64,000 nt of DNA from Sinorhizobium alkalisoli (GCF_008932245.1 NZ_CP034910.1:1798001-1862000), one strand, 5' to 3'. Counted from the first letter of the stretch, positions 17,957-27,904 are shown. Made by a program: numbers and translations. Notes: generated by a model not told the origin, from the sequence alone.

Positions 17957-19121
17957 TAGCGAACCGTCCCGGAAAGATCGCCTTGAGGTTCTTTGCAGCC
18001 ATTGCATAGCCGCCGGCGGCACCGTCGATGAAATGCATGTGATCGCGGCTCATGGGTGTGGGAACGATGCAGGTCATCAGTGCCGAGTCCTGCCGATGCA
18101 GTCCGTACCGGCAAACGCGTGCGTCCACCCCTCGCTCCAGCCGCTCTTCGATGCGGCGCAACCGATCGGCGCTGACGTCGATCGTCATCTTGAGCCCGTC
18201 ATCGAACTTGCGGAAATCGGAATTGCTGGCGAGATCGTGCTTGTATTGAGCGACATCGAATTTGCCAAGATTGAGGCCTAGCCGGAAGCACAGGAAGAGC
18301 ACGAGGCTCTGCAGTGCGATCCACGACCAGGCGAGCAACCGCCAGCTTCTCGAAGCCACGGCGCGCGATTCGACCGTGACCCCGTTGATCGACAGACGCG
18401 GCTCCGGGCCGTCTTCGGGCACCGGGTGCGCCGCCCGCTCCTCGCCCTCGGCCAAGGCCACGATCTCGCCGATCAAGGCCTGGAATTCGGGGCCGCTGCC
18501 ACGCTCGCCCGGCAGGGCGATGATCGAGACGATGGCGCCGTGTCTTGAGACGATCGGGCTCCAGCGGCAGGAGAGGCCGGTCAAGTCGGGCCTCGTGCCA
18601 GGCGGCGCCGCCTCGACCTGGTAACGGCCTGCTTTCATCTCGGCTTCCGCCCAGCTTGCGCCGCCGCCGGAAAACATGGCGTAGGAGACCTGCTCGCTCG
18701 CCTTGAAGCGGGCCACGCGCATGTCGAGCCCCTGTGCCCGAATGTCGGAGACGGGCACCAGCGCAGCACGCAACTCGAGGCCGAGTTCCTCCGCCACCCA
18801 GGTCTTGGCCGCCGCGAGGGCCGATCGCGCCTTGACCGCCACCGCCGCCGGTATGGCGGCAAGCGCCCCGTCGCCGCCGAAGACGAAGGCCAGGTTTCGC
18901 TCGTCAAGCGCATTCATGAGCGCTGATATCACGCTGGCACCGGCGGTATTGACGCTCTTGTACTTCCCGTCCGCAATCGCGCCGGTAGAATTGACAATGT
19001 CGGCAACGGCGAGCAGCCAGCCTTCAGGCAGGGGCCTGTAGTTGGCCTCGTCTGCAACGCCTTCGAACGCCTCGAAAAGCGGTAGGTTCGCGTAGAACTG
19101 CATGTCGGCCGCGTTAGCCAT
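17946..19121 (-). CDS. DUF3095 family, nucleotide cyclase-like protein with membrane segment
   Basis: 391 residues. The N-terminal domain has V-A-D-I-V-N-S-T near residues 40-47 and F-V-F-G-G-D-G-A near 80, which mirror the two metal-binding strands of class III cyclases. A hydrophobic span lies near 270-290 (W-I-A-L-Q-S-L-V-L-F-L-C-F). The family function is not established. The C-terminal codons and the TGA stop fall within the adjoining RIME palindrome, so the natural end may have been altered by that insertion. Confidence 0.75.
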   Translation of the reverse strand: MANAADMQFYANLPLFEAFEGVADEANYRPLPEGWLLAVADIVNSTGAIADGKYKSVNTAGASVISALMNALDERNLAFVFGGDGALAAIPAAVAVKARSALAAAKTWVAEELGLELRAALVPVSDIRAQGLDMRVARFKASEQVSYAMFSGGGASWAEAEMKAGRYQVEAAPPGTRPDLTGLSCRWSPIVSRHGAIVSIIALPGERGSGPEFQALIGEIVALAEGEERAAHPVPEDGPEPRLSINGVTVESRAVASRSWRLLAWSWIALQSLVLFLCFRLGLNLGKFDVAQYKHDLASNSDFRKFDDGLKMTIDVSADRLRRIEERLERGVDARVCRYGLHRQDSALMTCIVPTPMSRDHMHFIDGAAGGYAMAAKNLKAIFPGRFASAG

Positions 19122-19382
19122 GGATATCCATACCCTTCAACTGATCGCGCGAGCGGGCCCGCTACCGGATCAGCGCCCGATCAACATCTATCGCGTCCCG
19201 CCGATGGACAAACACGTTGGTGCGCCAAAACAGAGTTTCAAGGGGGGCTCCGGTCGGCCGCACCAGAGATGCAGTCCGGCCGCGAGGCGCGAATGCCTTG
19301 CAGGACCATGATAATGTGTGCTTGTCTAGTCAGCGCGCTTTAGGCAAGGGGCTCGAAGCGGGCAGGATAAAGCCGGATTGGA

Positions 19383-20213
19383 ATGCAGGAAGAAACCTTT
19401 CGCGTGAGGTTCTGGGGCGTACGAGGCAGTTTGCCGGTTTCCGGTGAGCAATTCCTGGCCTATGGCGGCAATACCTCCTGCATCGAAGTCCGCTACGGCA
19501 ACGAGGTGCTGATCTTCGACGCCGGTTCCGGTATACGGGAAGCCGGGCTGTCACTGATGCGGGAAGGCATATCGAAATTCGATGTCTTCTTCACCCATAG
19601 CCATTACGACCATATTATCGGCCTGCCCTATTTTAAACCGATCTACCGCTGCAGCACGGCGGTGCGTTTCTGGTCCGGGCACCTTCACGGGCAGATGTCG
19701 ACCCGGGAGATGATCAACGAGTTCATGCGGCCGCCGTGGTTCCCGGTCGGCACGGGAATATGCGAAGCCAGCCTCGACTGCGTCGACTTCGGTCCTGGCG
19801 ATACGCTTTCTCCCCGAGACGATGTCTCCGTCCGAACAATGAGCCTTGTTCACCCGGGCGGCTGCGTCGGCTACAGGGTCGACTGGGGTGGCCGCGCTGT
19901 CGCGCTCATCTATGACACGGAACACGAGCCGGGCATCCTCGATCCCGCGCTCCTCGATTTCATCGCCGGCGCCGACCTGATGGTCTACGACTGCACCTAT
20001 CTGGAATCGGAAATTCCGACCTATCGTGGCTTCGGTCATTCGACAGGTATGCACGGTTCACGCTTGGCAAAGGCCGCCGGCATTCCGCGGCTTGCCATGT
20101 TCCATCACGACCCTTCGCGCACCGATGCGGCGCTTGCCGCGATGGAACAGGAAGTGCAGGTTTTCTTTCCCGGTGCGTTCGCCGCTCGCGACCGCCAGAT
20201 CATCGACCTATGA
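19383..20213 (+). CDS. MBL-fold metallo-hydrolase (cAMP-phosphodiesterase/RNase Z-like)
   Basis: 276 residues, cytosolic. The opening V-R-F-W-G-V-R-G-S-L-P is typical of the PdeS/RNase Z-like branch. The metal site is visible as T-H-S-H-Y-D-H near residue 75; later ligands include D-T-E-H and D-C-T-Y-L, with a C-terminal F-H-H-D-P. It may hydrolyse a cyclic nucleotide or another phosphodiester. The 3' end overlaps the convergent deacetylase gene by 14 bp. Confidence 0.8.
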   Translation: MQEETFRVRFWGVRGSLPVSGEQFLAYGGNTSCIEVRYGNEVLIFDAGSGIREAGLSLMREGISKFDVFFTHSHYDHIIGLPYFKPIYRCSTAVRFWSGHLHGQMSTREMINEFMRPPWFPVGTGICEASLDCVDFGPGDTLSPRDDVSVRTMSLVHPGGCVGYRVDWGGRAVALIYDTEHEPGILDPALLDFIAGADLMVYDCTYLESEIPTYRGFGHSTGMHGSRLAKAAGIPRLAMFHHDPSRTDAALAAMEQEVQVFFPGAFAARDRQIIDL

Positions 20214-20970
20214 GATCGGCGACGCTGCGCCACCGGCAGGCGGGGTGCGACGCGGTGATTTCGAACAGCTTCGACAGGAACGCCCAGACGCTCTCGTCGT
20301 GAACCAGGTGGTGGGTGAGGATTCCGACCGTTCCCTCGCCATCACTTACCTCGTCCAACCGCCGCAGGATTTCGTGGACGAGCATCGCGTGATCGCGACC
20401 GCCGCGTGTCCCCCGCCAATCCATCACGTCCACATGGGTATTGATGAAAGCGAGCTCCGGCCGGCGAAGGGCGGCGGCTTTGCCGGCGGCCTCCGGGCCG
20501 AAGACCGAGAGCGCCCTGAATCCGATATTGGAGAGTTCGGCAACTACCCCGGCATCGATGCGGTTCCACGGCGGGACGAGCAACGGCACGAAGGCCGCGG
20601 GAAAGAGCATGCGCAGACGCGCATATCCGGTGCTCAATTCCCCGACGATCGCGCCGCTCGGCCGGTGCGCTCCGAGTTCCTGCCGCTTTTCTCCCGCCGA
20701 GGCGTGATTTTCGTGCGACCAGCCGTGAACCGCAACGCTGATGCCGCGGCGTCCGGCGACGCAGCGCGCGAGGCGTTCGTCGGTATAGGCGGGTATGACG
20801 GCCAAGGTCGCCGGCACGGAGAAGCGCTCCGTCAGGTCGAGCAACCGGTGAAGCGCCGCGGTGGGTTCGACCGCATCGTCGTCGCGCAGCCAGAAATCGA
20901 CACTTTGCCCGGCGTCCTGCAAATGGTCGAGGCGGTCGATCAGCGCCTGCCAAGCGGAATGCCCGGTCAT
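20200..20970 (-). CDS. polysaccharide deacetylase-fold protein
   Basis: 256 residues from the ATG at 20970. It has F-W-L-R-D-D-D-A near residue 25 (the NodB-fold aspartates), L-A-V-I-P-A-Y, V-A-V-H-G-W-S-H-E-N-H (metal histidines), P-P-W-N-R-I and a late T-H-H-L-V-H-D. No signal peptide is present, so it may act on a cytosolic glycolipid or glycan. The ATGA overlap with the upstream glycosyltransferase gene shows they are co-translated. Confidence 0.8.
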   Translation of the reverse strand: MTGHSAWQALIDRLDHLQDAGQSVDFWLRDDDAVEPTAALHRLLDLTERFSVPATLAVIPAYTDERLARCVAGRRGISVAVHGWSHENHASAGEKRQELGAHRPSGAIVGELSTGYARLRMLFPAAFVPLLVPPWNRIDAGVVAELSNIGFRALSVFGPEAAGKAAALRRPELAFINTHVDVMDWRGTRGGRDHAMLVHEILRRLDEVSDGEGTVGILTHHLVHDESVWAFLSKLFEITASHPACRWRSVADLIGR

Positions 20971-22064
20971 GGCTTGCTCCTCACATAATGGTCGAATATC
21001 CCGCCGAGGCGCTGAGCGGCAGCCGGAAGTGAGCGTTCTTCGAACACGAAACGGCGCGCACGCTCGCCGCATTCGGCCAGAAGCGTCTCGTCATCGCGAA
21101 ATCTCCGGATTGCCGCAGCGAGAAGCGCGACGTCCCCGGGCGGCGTCAGAATTCCCGTCTCACCATCCTTGACGACCGCAGGCACGCCTGCCGTCCTTTG
21201 CGCTACGACCGGCAAGCCCGCCGCCTGCGCCTCGAGATAGGAAAGCCCGTATGCCTCACCGCAGCCGGGCCAGACATAGAGATCGGCGCTAGCCAGAATT
21301 CCGGCGATCGCCCCCGGCTGCGTCGCACCGGCCCAGTCGAGCCGCTCTGCCGGGAGGAAGGAAAAGGCATCAGAAACCTCCGCGCTGGCAGGACCGTCCC
21401 CGACGACCGTCAGCGTCCAGGGCAGATCGACAAGGTGCTGCAAAGCACGCGACAGCATTCGAAAGCTGTCCATCTTGTCGCCCGGCCGCATCATGGCAAC
21501 CGAGATCAGCCGGAAGCTCCCGCTCTTTCTTCTTTCCAGTTTCTCGAAAGGCGCTACGTCGATGAAGGGCGAGAGCATCGCATAGCGCCCGTCCGGGATT
21601 GCGCTCTCCAGTCCCTCCCGATCTCGCTGAGTGAAACAGACATTGACGGCGGCCTGCCGCGCACCGGCGGCCACCTCGTCCTGGGCAAGCTTCCAGGGCC
21701 CGTGACTGCGACGGGACGAATAGGAGCTCTCGGCCGTCACATAGGGAATGGAGAACTCCGCCGACAGGCGGGGACCGATCAGGTCCGGGGACTTGTAGTA
21801 AGGATGGTAGCAGAACCACGCATCGGGTGCGCCGCCCTGCCGCCAGAGGGCGCGAAGGCGCGCGATCTCCTGATCTGCCTGCAGGCGTAGCGTCGAGAAA
21901 TCCGCATGCGAGGCTTCGCGCGAGAAGCTTCGCAAGCGCGAAGCGATGTCGACCTCATGCCCTGCCAGTTGCAGCGCTTCGATGAGCATGCGCGCCATCT
22001 GCCGGTCGCCCGAGGGGACTGGGTGGTCAGGGGGTTTCAGAGGCGCATGGAACGCGATTTTCAT
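20967..22064 (-). CDS. glycosyltransferase family 4
   Basis: 365 residues from the ATG at 22064 (MKIAFHAPLKPPDHPVPSGD). The start places P-S-G-D-R-Q-M-A-R near the N-terminus, as in GT4 acceptor domains. The donor part includes G-D-G-P-A and P-G-C-G-E-A-Y-G-L-S-Y-L-E-A-Q-A-A-G-L-P-V-V-A, with the EX7E-type glutamates. It is the first gene of a two-gene unit with the deacetylase, suggesting transfer of an N-acetyl sugar that is later deacetylated; that order is inference. Confidence 0.82.
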   Translation of the reverse strand: MKIAFHAPLKPPDHPVPSGDRQMARMLIEALQLAGHEVDIASRLRSFSREASHADFSTLRLQADQEIARLRALWRQGGAPDAWFCYHPYYKSPDLIGPRLSAEFSIPYVTAESSYSSRRSHGPWKLAQDEVAAGARQAAVNVCFTQRDREGLESAIPDGRYAMLSPFIDVAPFEKLERRKSGSFRLISVAMMRPGDKMDSFRMLSRALQHLVDLPWTLTVVGDGPASAEVSDAFSFLPAERLDWAGATQPGAIAGILASADLYVWPGCGEAYGLSYLEAQAAGLPVVAQRTAGVPAVVKDGETGILTPPGDVALLAAAIRRFRDDETLLAECGERARRFVFEERSLPAAAQRLGGIFDHYVRSKP

Positions 22065-22143
22065 TGCGCCGCGAGCTATCCCGCCTTCCAGACCCCATGT
22101 CAACAGCAGGCACGAGCACTCTCGTGCTCGCAGGATCAATCAC

Positions 22144-22956
22144 TCAGCCTGCTGCCGCGGCCCGGACGAACTCTCCGGAATCATGCCGATGGCCGAGCTT
22201 TTCCGAGAGCTCTTTCGCCGCGTCGATCAGGACACGGAGATAGGCATCGCGATTGCGCAAACCGTCCTCCTTGGGGGCGACAAGGCAGAGTGTAGCGATG
22301 CAAATTTCGCCCGCATCATAGACCGGCACGGCGAAGCAATGGGTGAAACTGTCTACGATGCTGTTGAAAGTGAAGTAGCCGTTCTTCTTGGCTTCGCGGA
22401 CTTGCGCGATGAATTCGGCCGGGTCGAGCCGATGCCCGTTCGGCAGCAGGAAATCCTCCTGCGGGATGAAGGCCAGTAGCTCCTCGTCGCTCATATGATC
22501 CACGAGCAAGCGGCCAGAAGCAGTCCACGGAATGGCGACCGGTTCGCCGATATTCGTCGAGATGCGGAAGGGCCGGCTGCCCTCGTTCATCAGAACGACG
22601 GCATATTTATTGCCTTCCAACTGGCACATCTGCGCGGTTTCGCGCGTCTCTTCGGCAATCCGCGCGAGCAGATGCTCCGACTCGCGGATGAGATCGAACT
22701 GCTCGGCATAGGCGGCGCCGAGAAAATAGAGCCTGCGGCCCAGAAACACGCGGCCGTCGTCGCCCCGATATTCGAGCACGCCCTGACGGAGAAGCAGATT
22801 GACGAGTTCATAGACCGACGAACGCGGTGCCTCGATCCCCTGGGCGATTTCGTTCGGGCGGAGCGGCTGGCGCTGAAGACGCAGGAAGTCGAGGATCTCG
22901 AAGGCCCGGTCGAGCCCCCGTGCCCGGCGATTGATCGTGTCTGCTGCGTCCGTCAT
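22144..22956 (-). CDS. IclR family transcriptional regulator
   Basis: 270 residues. The N-terminal winged HTH covers about 15-75, with L-R-P-N-E-I-A-Q-G-I-E-A-P-R-S-S-V-Y-E-L as recognition part. The C-terminal IclR effector domain has A-Q-M-C-Q-L-E-G, I-P-W-T-A-S-G-R-L-L-V-D-H and F-A-V-P-V-Y-D. It is the last gene downstream of the amino-acid ABC genes and RidA, all on the minus strand, and probably controls that unit and the divergent PLP enzyme. Confidence 0.9.
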   Translation of the reverse strand: MTDAADTINRRARGLDRAFEILDFLRLQRQPLRPNEIAQGIEAPRSSVYELVNLLLRQGVLEYRGDDGRVFLGRRLYFLGAAYAEQFDLIRESEHLLARIAEETRETAQMCQLEGNKYAVVLMNEGSRPFRISTNIGEPVAIPWTASGRLLVDHMSDEELLAFIPQEDFLLPNGHRLDPAEFIAQVREAKKNGYFTFNSIVDSFTHCFAVPVYDAGEICIATLCLVAPKEDGLRNRDAYLRVLIDAAKELSEKLGHRHDSGEFVRAAAAG

Positions 22957-23025
22957 CGCACCCTCGGTTTAGATCGGAACGCGACGAGAAGGTCCCATCC
23001 CGCTCCGGCCACTTGGAAGATCACT

Positions 23026-23409
23026 TCATTTAGCCTTGTAGGCCACGCAGTCAACTTCAACCTTGCAGTCGACCATCATGCGCGACTGCACACAGGCGCG
23101 TGCCGGCGGGTTCATGCCGAAATATTCGGCGTAGACACCGTTGAAGGTCCAGAAGTCGCGCGGGTCATCGAGCCAGACGCCAACCCGGACCACGTCTTCG
23201 ATCCCGTAGCCCGCCTCGTGAAGGATGGCGATCATATTCTCGATCGCCTTACGGCTTTCGGCAATGATGCCGCCGCCGATGATCTCGCCGCCCTCCATGG
23301 CAACCTGGCCCGAGACATAGAGCCAGCCATTCGCCTCGACGGCGCGCGCAAAGGGCAAGGCCTGCTTGCCCGCACCGGTTTCGCCCGTCCCATAACGCTT
23401 GATCGTCAC
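23026..23409 (-). CDS. RidA family (YjgF/YER057c/UK114) protein
   Basis: 127 residues. It has the family landmarks W-L-Y-V-S-G-Q-V-A and near the C-terminus P-P-A-R-A-C-V-Q, where the arginine aligns with the substrate-binding Arg of RidA. RidA enzymes deaminate reactive enamine/imine products of PLP enzymes, which fits the PLP enzyme at 26628-27686. It lies 34 bp after the ABC ATPase gene in the same unit. Confidence 0.85.
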   Translation of the reverse strand: MTIKRYGTGETGAGKQALPFARAVEANGWLYVSGQVAMEGGEIIGGGIIAESRKAIENMIAILHEAGYGIEDVVRVGVWLDDPRDFWTFNGVYAEYFGMNPPARACVQSRMMVDCKVEVDCVAYKAK

Positions 23410-23443
23410 ACGTCACTCCACTTCTTGATTTTTCAGCTGAATG

Positions 23444-24211
23444 TCAATTGAACGCCGAGGATTTCAGGAATTCCGCCAGCCGCTCCGTCTTCGGCTTCAC
23501 AAACATCTCGCGGGGGTCGCCCTCCTCGCCGATCCGCCCCTGGTTCATGAAGATGACCCGAGACGACACCTCGTAGGCAAAGCGCATCTCGTGCGTGACG
23601 ATGAGCATGCTCATGCCGTCTTCCGCGAGCCCCTTGATCACCTGCAGCACCTCGTTGACGAGTTCCGGGTCGAGCGCGGATGTCACCTCGTCGAAGAGCA
23701 TCAGCCTCGGATTCATGGCGATGGCGCGGGCGATTGCGACGCGCTGCTGCTGACCGCCGGAAAGCTGACCGGGGTAATGGTCGATACGGGAGAGGAGCCC
23801 CACCCGGTCGAGCCATTTCTCGGCAAGCGCCCTTGCTTCGTCGCGACCCATCTTCTTCACCTTGATCAGCCCCAGCATCACATTTGCCGCGGCGCTCATG
23901 TGCGGAAACAGATTGAACTGCTGGAAGGCCATGCCAGTCAGGGCGCGCTGGCGAGCGATCTCGCGCTCCGGCTTGCGACGGCGCACGCCGCCAACCGTCT
24001 CGTAGCCGATTTCCGCGCCATCGAGGGTGATGGTGCCACCCTGGAACTCCTCGAGCATGTTGATGCAGCGGAGCATTGTCGTCTTGCCGGAACCGCTCGA
24101 GCCGATGATGCTGATCACCTCGCCCTGGCGCATCGTACAATCCACGCCCTTCAGGACCTCGACCGTGCCGTAGCGCTTGTGAAGATCACGGATTTCGAGA
24201 AGATTGTTCAT
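23444..24211 (-). CDS. polar amino-acid ABC transporter ATP-binding protein
   Basis: 255 residues, one nucleotide-binding domain: G-S-S-G-S-G-K-T-T near 36-44, [14 protein letters not shown], and [13 protein letters not shown]. The [10 protein letters not shown] form is typical of the GlnQ/HisP group. It follows the second permease gene by 7 bp. It drives import of an amino acid through the adjacent permeases. Confidence 0.92.
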   Translation of the reverse strand: MNNLLEIRDLHKRYGTVEVLKGVDCTMRQGEVISIIGSSGSGKTTMLRCINMLEEFQGGTITLDGAEIGYETVGGVRRRKPEREIARQRALTGMAFQQFNLFPHMSAAANVMLGLIKVKKMGRDEARALAEKWLDRVGLLSRIDHYPGQLSGGQQQRVAIARAIAMNPRLMLFDEVTSALDPELVNEVLQVIKGLAEDGMSMLIVTHEMRFAYEVSSRVIFMNQGRIGEEGDPREMFVKPKTERLAEFLKSSAFN

Positions 24212-24218
24212 CGGGGCC

Positions 24219-24887
24219 TCACGATGGAACGGCGGTCTTGCGCTCGACGTAGCGGCCGAAGCGCTCGATGCCGTAGTTGATGACGAAATAGAGGAAGCCC
24301 GCGAAGAAATAGAATTCGAGGCTCATGAAGGTGCGGGAGATCACTTCCTGCGTGCGCAGCAAGAGCTCGGCCACGCCGATGATCGAAAGCAGCGTCGAAG
24401 CCTTGACCATTTCGGCCGCGGTGTTGACCCAGGCCGGCAGCGCCTGGCGCAGCGCCTGCGGTCCCAGCACATAGGCGAAGGTCTGCGGGAAGGTGAGCCC
24501 GATCGCCTTCGCGGCCTCGGTCTGGCCCTTCGGGATAGATTGCAGCGCCCCGCGCACCAGTTCGCCGACATGCGAGCTGCAAAAGACCGCAAGCGCCAGA
24601 ACGCCCGCCTGGAACGGGCCGAGATTGATGCCCACAGTGCCCAGGACGTAGTAGCTCGCAAGTACGAGGACGAGCACCGGCGTGCCGCGGATGAAATCCG
24701 TGTAACCGCGGACCAGCCATTTGAGCGGTCTCACGCCATAGGTGAGCGCCAGCCCGACAAAAACGCCCAGCACCGTACCGACGACGATCGACGATAGCGA
24801 GATCGAGATCGACACGCCAAGGCCCTTGAGAAGTGGAAACCGCGCCACCCAGAGCTGATCGAGAAAGGAGAAGTCCATTGGCGTCAC
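24219..24887 (-). CDS. polar amino-acid ABC transporter permease
   Basis: 222 residues, HisM/GlnP type, with about five membrane segments and the loop [22 protein letters not shown]. It begins within the stop of the preceding permease (4-bp overlap), and both permeases probably form a heterodimer. Confidence 0.9.
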   Translation of the reverse strand: MTPMDFSFLDQLWVARFPLLKGLGVSISISLSSIVVGTVLGVFVGLALTYGVRPLKWLVRGYTDFIRGTPVLVLVLASYYVLGTVGINLGPFQAGVLALAVFCSSHVGELVRGALQSIPKGQTEAAKAIGLTFPQTFAYVLGPQALRQALPAWVNTAAEMVKASTLLSIIGVAELLLRTQEVISRTFMSLEFYFFAGFLYFVINYGIERFGRYVERKTAVPS

Positions 24888-25546
24888 CTCGGCACGGCGA
24901 GCCGCCGCTCGACGGCCCGCATCAGCGCGGCCAGCAGCGAACAGGTTGCGACATAGAGGCAGCTCGCGACGATCCAGGTCTCGATGACCCGGAACGTTTC
25001 GACGTTGATCTTGCGCGCCTCGAAGGTGAGTTCCGGAACCGCGATCGCAGCGGCGAGCGAGGTGTCCTTGAAGAGCGAGATCAAGGTGCTGCCGAGCGAT
25101 GGCAGCACGTTGCGCAGCATCAGGGGGATAATGATCGAGATGCGGATCTGCAACTCAGTCAGTCCGATCGCCAGCCCAGCTTCGCGCTGCCCCGGCGGCA
25201 CGGCGATGAGACCGCCGCGAAAGACCTCGGCGAGATAGGCGCCGGAATAGATCGCAAGCGTCAATACGAAGCTCTCGATCTTGCCGAGACGGATTCCGAG
25301 TTCGGGAAGGGCGAAATAGCTGAAGAGGACGAGGACCAGGATCGGCGTGTTACGGATCATCGTCACGTAGAGGCCGGCCGGCTTTCGCAAGAGAACCCTC
25401 TTCGAGACCAGGCCGAAGGCCGTAATCAAGCCGATCGCACACCCGGCGAGGATCGCCAGTGCCGCCAGACCGAGACTGAGTGCAAGCCCTTGCAGGAGAA
25501 GGTCGAAGGAGCGCCAGACGGCCGAAAAGTTCAAAGTATAGGTCAT
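24884..25546 (-). CDS. polar amino-acid ABC transporter permease
   Basis: 220 residues, same HisM/GlnP class. The coupling loop reads R-E-A-G-L-A-I-G-L-T-E-L-Q-I-R-I-S-I-I-I. It is separated from the upstream binding-protein gene by a 72-bp gap containing a strong hairpin. Confidence 0.9.
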   Translation of the reverse strand: MTYTLNFSAVWRSFDLLLQGLALSLGLAALAILAGCAIGLITAFGLVSKRVLLRKPAGLYVTMIRNTPILVLVLFSYFALPELGIRLGKIESFVLTLAIYSGAYLAEVFRGGLIAVPPGQREAGLAIGLTELQIRISIIIPLMLRNVLPSLGSTLISLFKDTSLAAAIAVPELTFEARKINVETFRVIETWIVASCLYVATCSLLAALMRAVERRLAVPR

Positions 25547-25570
25547 GAGCGATAGCCCGATGGGACCGAG

Positions 25571-25609
25571 CCACTGGCAGTTTCGTCGCTTGACGGGAAC
25601 TGCCAGTGG
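25571..25609 (-). terminator. intercistronic stem-loop after the binding-protein gene
   Basis: A perfect 12-bp stem CCACTGGCAGTT/AACTGCCAGTGG with a 15-base loop lies between the binding-protein stop and the first permease. There is no long T run on the minus strand. It most likely protects or partly terminates the transcript so that binding protein is made in excess. Confidence 0.7.
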
Positions 25610-25618
25610 TTTCGGGCC

Positions 25619-26461
25619 TTACTTGAATTCGACCGGGAAGCCGATCTGCGGCGGCGTCAGGTCCTTGCCGAACCAGGTTTTGAAGGACTTGGCATAGAAA
25701 TCGAACTCGACCCCCGTCATCGCCTCGTGCAGCGCCGTGTTGACGAAGTTCAGCCAGTCCTGGTCGCCGCGTTTCACCCCGCAGGCATAGGTCTGCGGGT
25801 TCCAGCCATAGCCGGCATCCTTGTAGCGGTCCGGATTTTGGGTCATGTACCAGGCAAGCGACGATTGGTCCGTGGCCGCGGCATCGGCACGGCCGGATTC
25901 GAGCGCCTGATAGATCAGGTCCACGGACTCGTATTGGTCGACGGTCGCCTCGGGGAGTGCGGCGTGAACCATATCCTCCGCATAGACGTTCTGCAGCACC
26001 GAAACGGTGACCGAGGAGCCCCCGGCCTTCAGCGCCTCATAATCGGCATATTTGCCGTCGCCCTTCAACATCAGGCCGACACCCTCGCGATAATAGGGAA
26101 TGGTGAAGGCGATCTGCTGGGCGCGCTCGCCGGTCACCGTCATGAACTGACAGGTGATGTCCACCTTGCCGGTGGTGATGTTGGGGATACGCGCGTCCGA
26201 TGACTGATTGACGAATTCGATCTTTTCCGGGTCGCCGAAGAGCGCCTTGGCGATGATGCGCCCCATGTCGACGTCGAATCCCTGCAGTTTGTCTTCTGCG
26301 CTCTTGAAGTGCCACGGCGCGTTCGTGCTGCCGGTGCCGAGTATTAGATGGCCCCGCGACAGCACCTCGTCGAGCTTGCTGGAGGGTTGCTGTGCAGCGG
26401 CCGGCATGGCTGCCAATGCCGTGACGGCAAAGCTCGCCGCCATAGTCAACGTCTTGATCAT
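25619..26461 (-). CDS. family 3 extracellular amino-acid-binding protein
   Basis: 280 residues with a Sec signal ending near A-M-P-A-A-A-Q. The mature part has G-H-L-I-L-G-T-G-S-T-N-A-P-W, L-Q-G-F-D-V-D-M-G-R-I-I-A, V-D-I-T-C-Q-F-M-T-V-T and R-A-D-A-A-A-T-D-Q, the usual SBP_bac_3 order. It binds an amino acid in the periplasm. It is the first gene of the minus-strand unit and is divergent from the PLP enzyme; both promoters lie in 26462-26627. Confidence 0.9.
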   Translation of the reverse strand: MIKTLTMAASFAVTALAAMPAAAQQPSSKLDEVLSRGHLILGTGSTNAPWHFKSAEDKLQGFDVDMGRIIAKALFGDPEKIEFVNQSSDARIPNITTGKVDITCQFMTVTGERAQQIAFTIPYYREGVGLMLKGDGKYADYEALKAGGSSVTVSVLQNVYAEDMVHAALPEATVDQYESVDLIYQALESGRADAAATDQSSLAWYMTQNPDRYKDAGYGWNPQTYACGVKRGDQDWLNFVNTALHEAMTGVEFDFYAKSFKTWFGKDLTPPQIGFPVEFK

Positions 26462-26627
26462 CGGTGATCTCCCCTTTTTTTGTTCCCGGTATCTGTGTAT
26501 TCCAATATACCGGACACTAGTCCCGAATATCGGATTGACCTATCAAAGGCCTCGGTTCATAACTTGTCAAGCGGGCTCGGCGAGATTCGCCGTTTTCGCT
26601 TTCGATCATCGGAGGAACGGAGGCCGC

Positions 26628-27686
26628 ATGACCCTGCCGATCGAGACGCCCGCCGTGCTCGTCGATCTCGACGTTGCCCGGCGCAATATCCGGGCTTTCC
26701 AGGCCTATGCCGACAGGCACGGGATCCGCGTGCGACCGCACATAAAGACGCACAAGCTGCCGCAGATGGCCGAGTTGCAGCTGGACGCGGGAGCGGTTGG
26801 AATTACCTGCCAGAAGGTGAGCGAGGCGGAGGCGATGGTCGACGGCAGCCCCCGCATCCAAGATGTGCTGATCACCTACAATATTCTCGGGGCAGAAAAG
26901 CTGGCGCGGCTCGAAAGCCTGAACGCGCGCGTGACCCTCAGCGTGGTCGGCGACAATCAGACCGTCCTCGATGCCCTGTCGGCCCATTTCGCCCGCACGG
27001 AAAAGCCGCTCACAGTGCTTGTGGAATGCAACACCGGTGCGGATCGCTGCGGCGTGGCGACGCCTGCCGAGGCCGCTCACCTTGCCCGCCGTATCGCCGA
27101 CGCTCCCGGATTGCGCTTCGGCGGCCTGATGACCTATCCGCCGGCCGGCGCCGCGGCACAGGTGCAGTCTTTCATGAGCGAGGCAAAGCGGTTGATCGAG
27201 GCCGACGGGCTGGTGGTTGCGAGCATTACATCGGGCGGCACTCCAGGCATGATGCGGGCGGCGGAGGCGCCCGTCGCCACGGAATACCGGCCAGGCACCT
27301 ACATTTACAACGACCGCTCGCTTGTTGCCCGCGGCGTGGCAACGTGGGAGGATTGCGCCCTTACCGTGCTTGCGACCGTCGTCTCCGTGCCGGCGCAGGA
27401 CAGGGCGATTATCGACGCCGGCAGCAAAGTGCTGACCTCCGACCTGCTAGGCCTCACCGGCTACGGCCATGTGCTCGGCCGAGACGACATTTGCATCGAT
27501 CAGCTTTCCGAGGAGCACGGCCGGCTGGTCTCGGATGGTGCGATTGGCCTTGAGGTCGGCGAGCAGGTCCGGATCGTCCCGAACCACGCCTGTGTCGTGA
27601 CCAATATGGTGGATACCATTCATGTCCTTAAAGGCGGCGCACCGAAAACGAAATGGACAGTCGTCGCGCGAGGGCACGTGCTCTGA
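26628..27686 (+). CDS. D-threonine aldolase / D-serine dehydratase-like PLP enzyme
   Basis: 352 residues from the ATG at 26628, with a good GGAGG-like site upstream. The fold-III alanine-racemase-type N-terminal domain has the PLP lysine in R-P-H-I-K-T-H-K near residues 37-44. Later G-V-G/A-T-P-A-E, S-G-G-T-P-G and a C-terminal E-E-H-G...P-N-H-A-C pair give the His/Cys metal site of the D-serine dehydratase-like domain. The likely reaction is aldol cleavage or dehydration of a D-3-hydroxy-amino acid. The divergent uptake operon with RidA supports a D-amino-acid catabolic route. Confidence 0.82.
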   Translation: MTLPIETPAVLVDLDVARRNIRAFQAYADRHGIRVRPHIKTHKLPQMAELQLDAGAVGITCQKVSEAEAMVDGSPRIQDVLITYNILGAEKLARLESLNARVTLSVVGDNQTVLDALSAHFARTEKPLTVLVECNTGADRCGVATPAEAAHLARRIADAPGLRFGGLMTYPPAGAAAQVQSFMSEAKRLIEADGLVVASITSGGTPGMMRAAEAPVATEYRPGTYIYNDRSLVARGVATWEDCALTVLATVVSVPAQDRAIIDAGSKVLTSDLLGLTGYGHVLGRDDICIDQLSEEHGRLVSDGAIGLEVGEQVRIVPNHACVVTNMVDTIHVLKGGAPKTKWTVVARGHVL

Positions 27687-27904
27687 AGCGCTGACCCGCC
27701 CGCCCGCGTCGGCACTCCTCTATTTGCCTGTGCTGTGGCATATTGCGGTGTGACCCAACAGCAGAGGATCAGGCGGGCACGAAATTCCCCAAAATCCTGC
27801 AAAGACGACAGGACATTTCGCGAATGATAGTTCCAGCATCATAGGTTTGCGTTGCAGTAGTCGACTAAATTGATAGTTTTATTCGGCAAAGGATGGAGGT
27901 CGGG

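Noticed and set aside
17818..18009. Small plus-strand frame overlapping the palindromic element
   Set aside because: It consists mainly of the RIME repeat and has no coding support.
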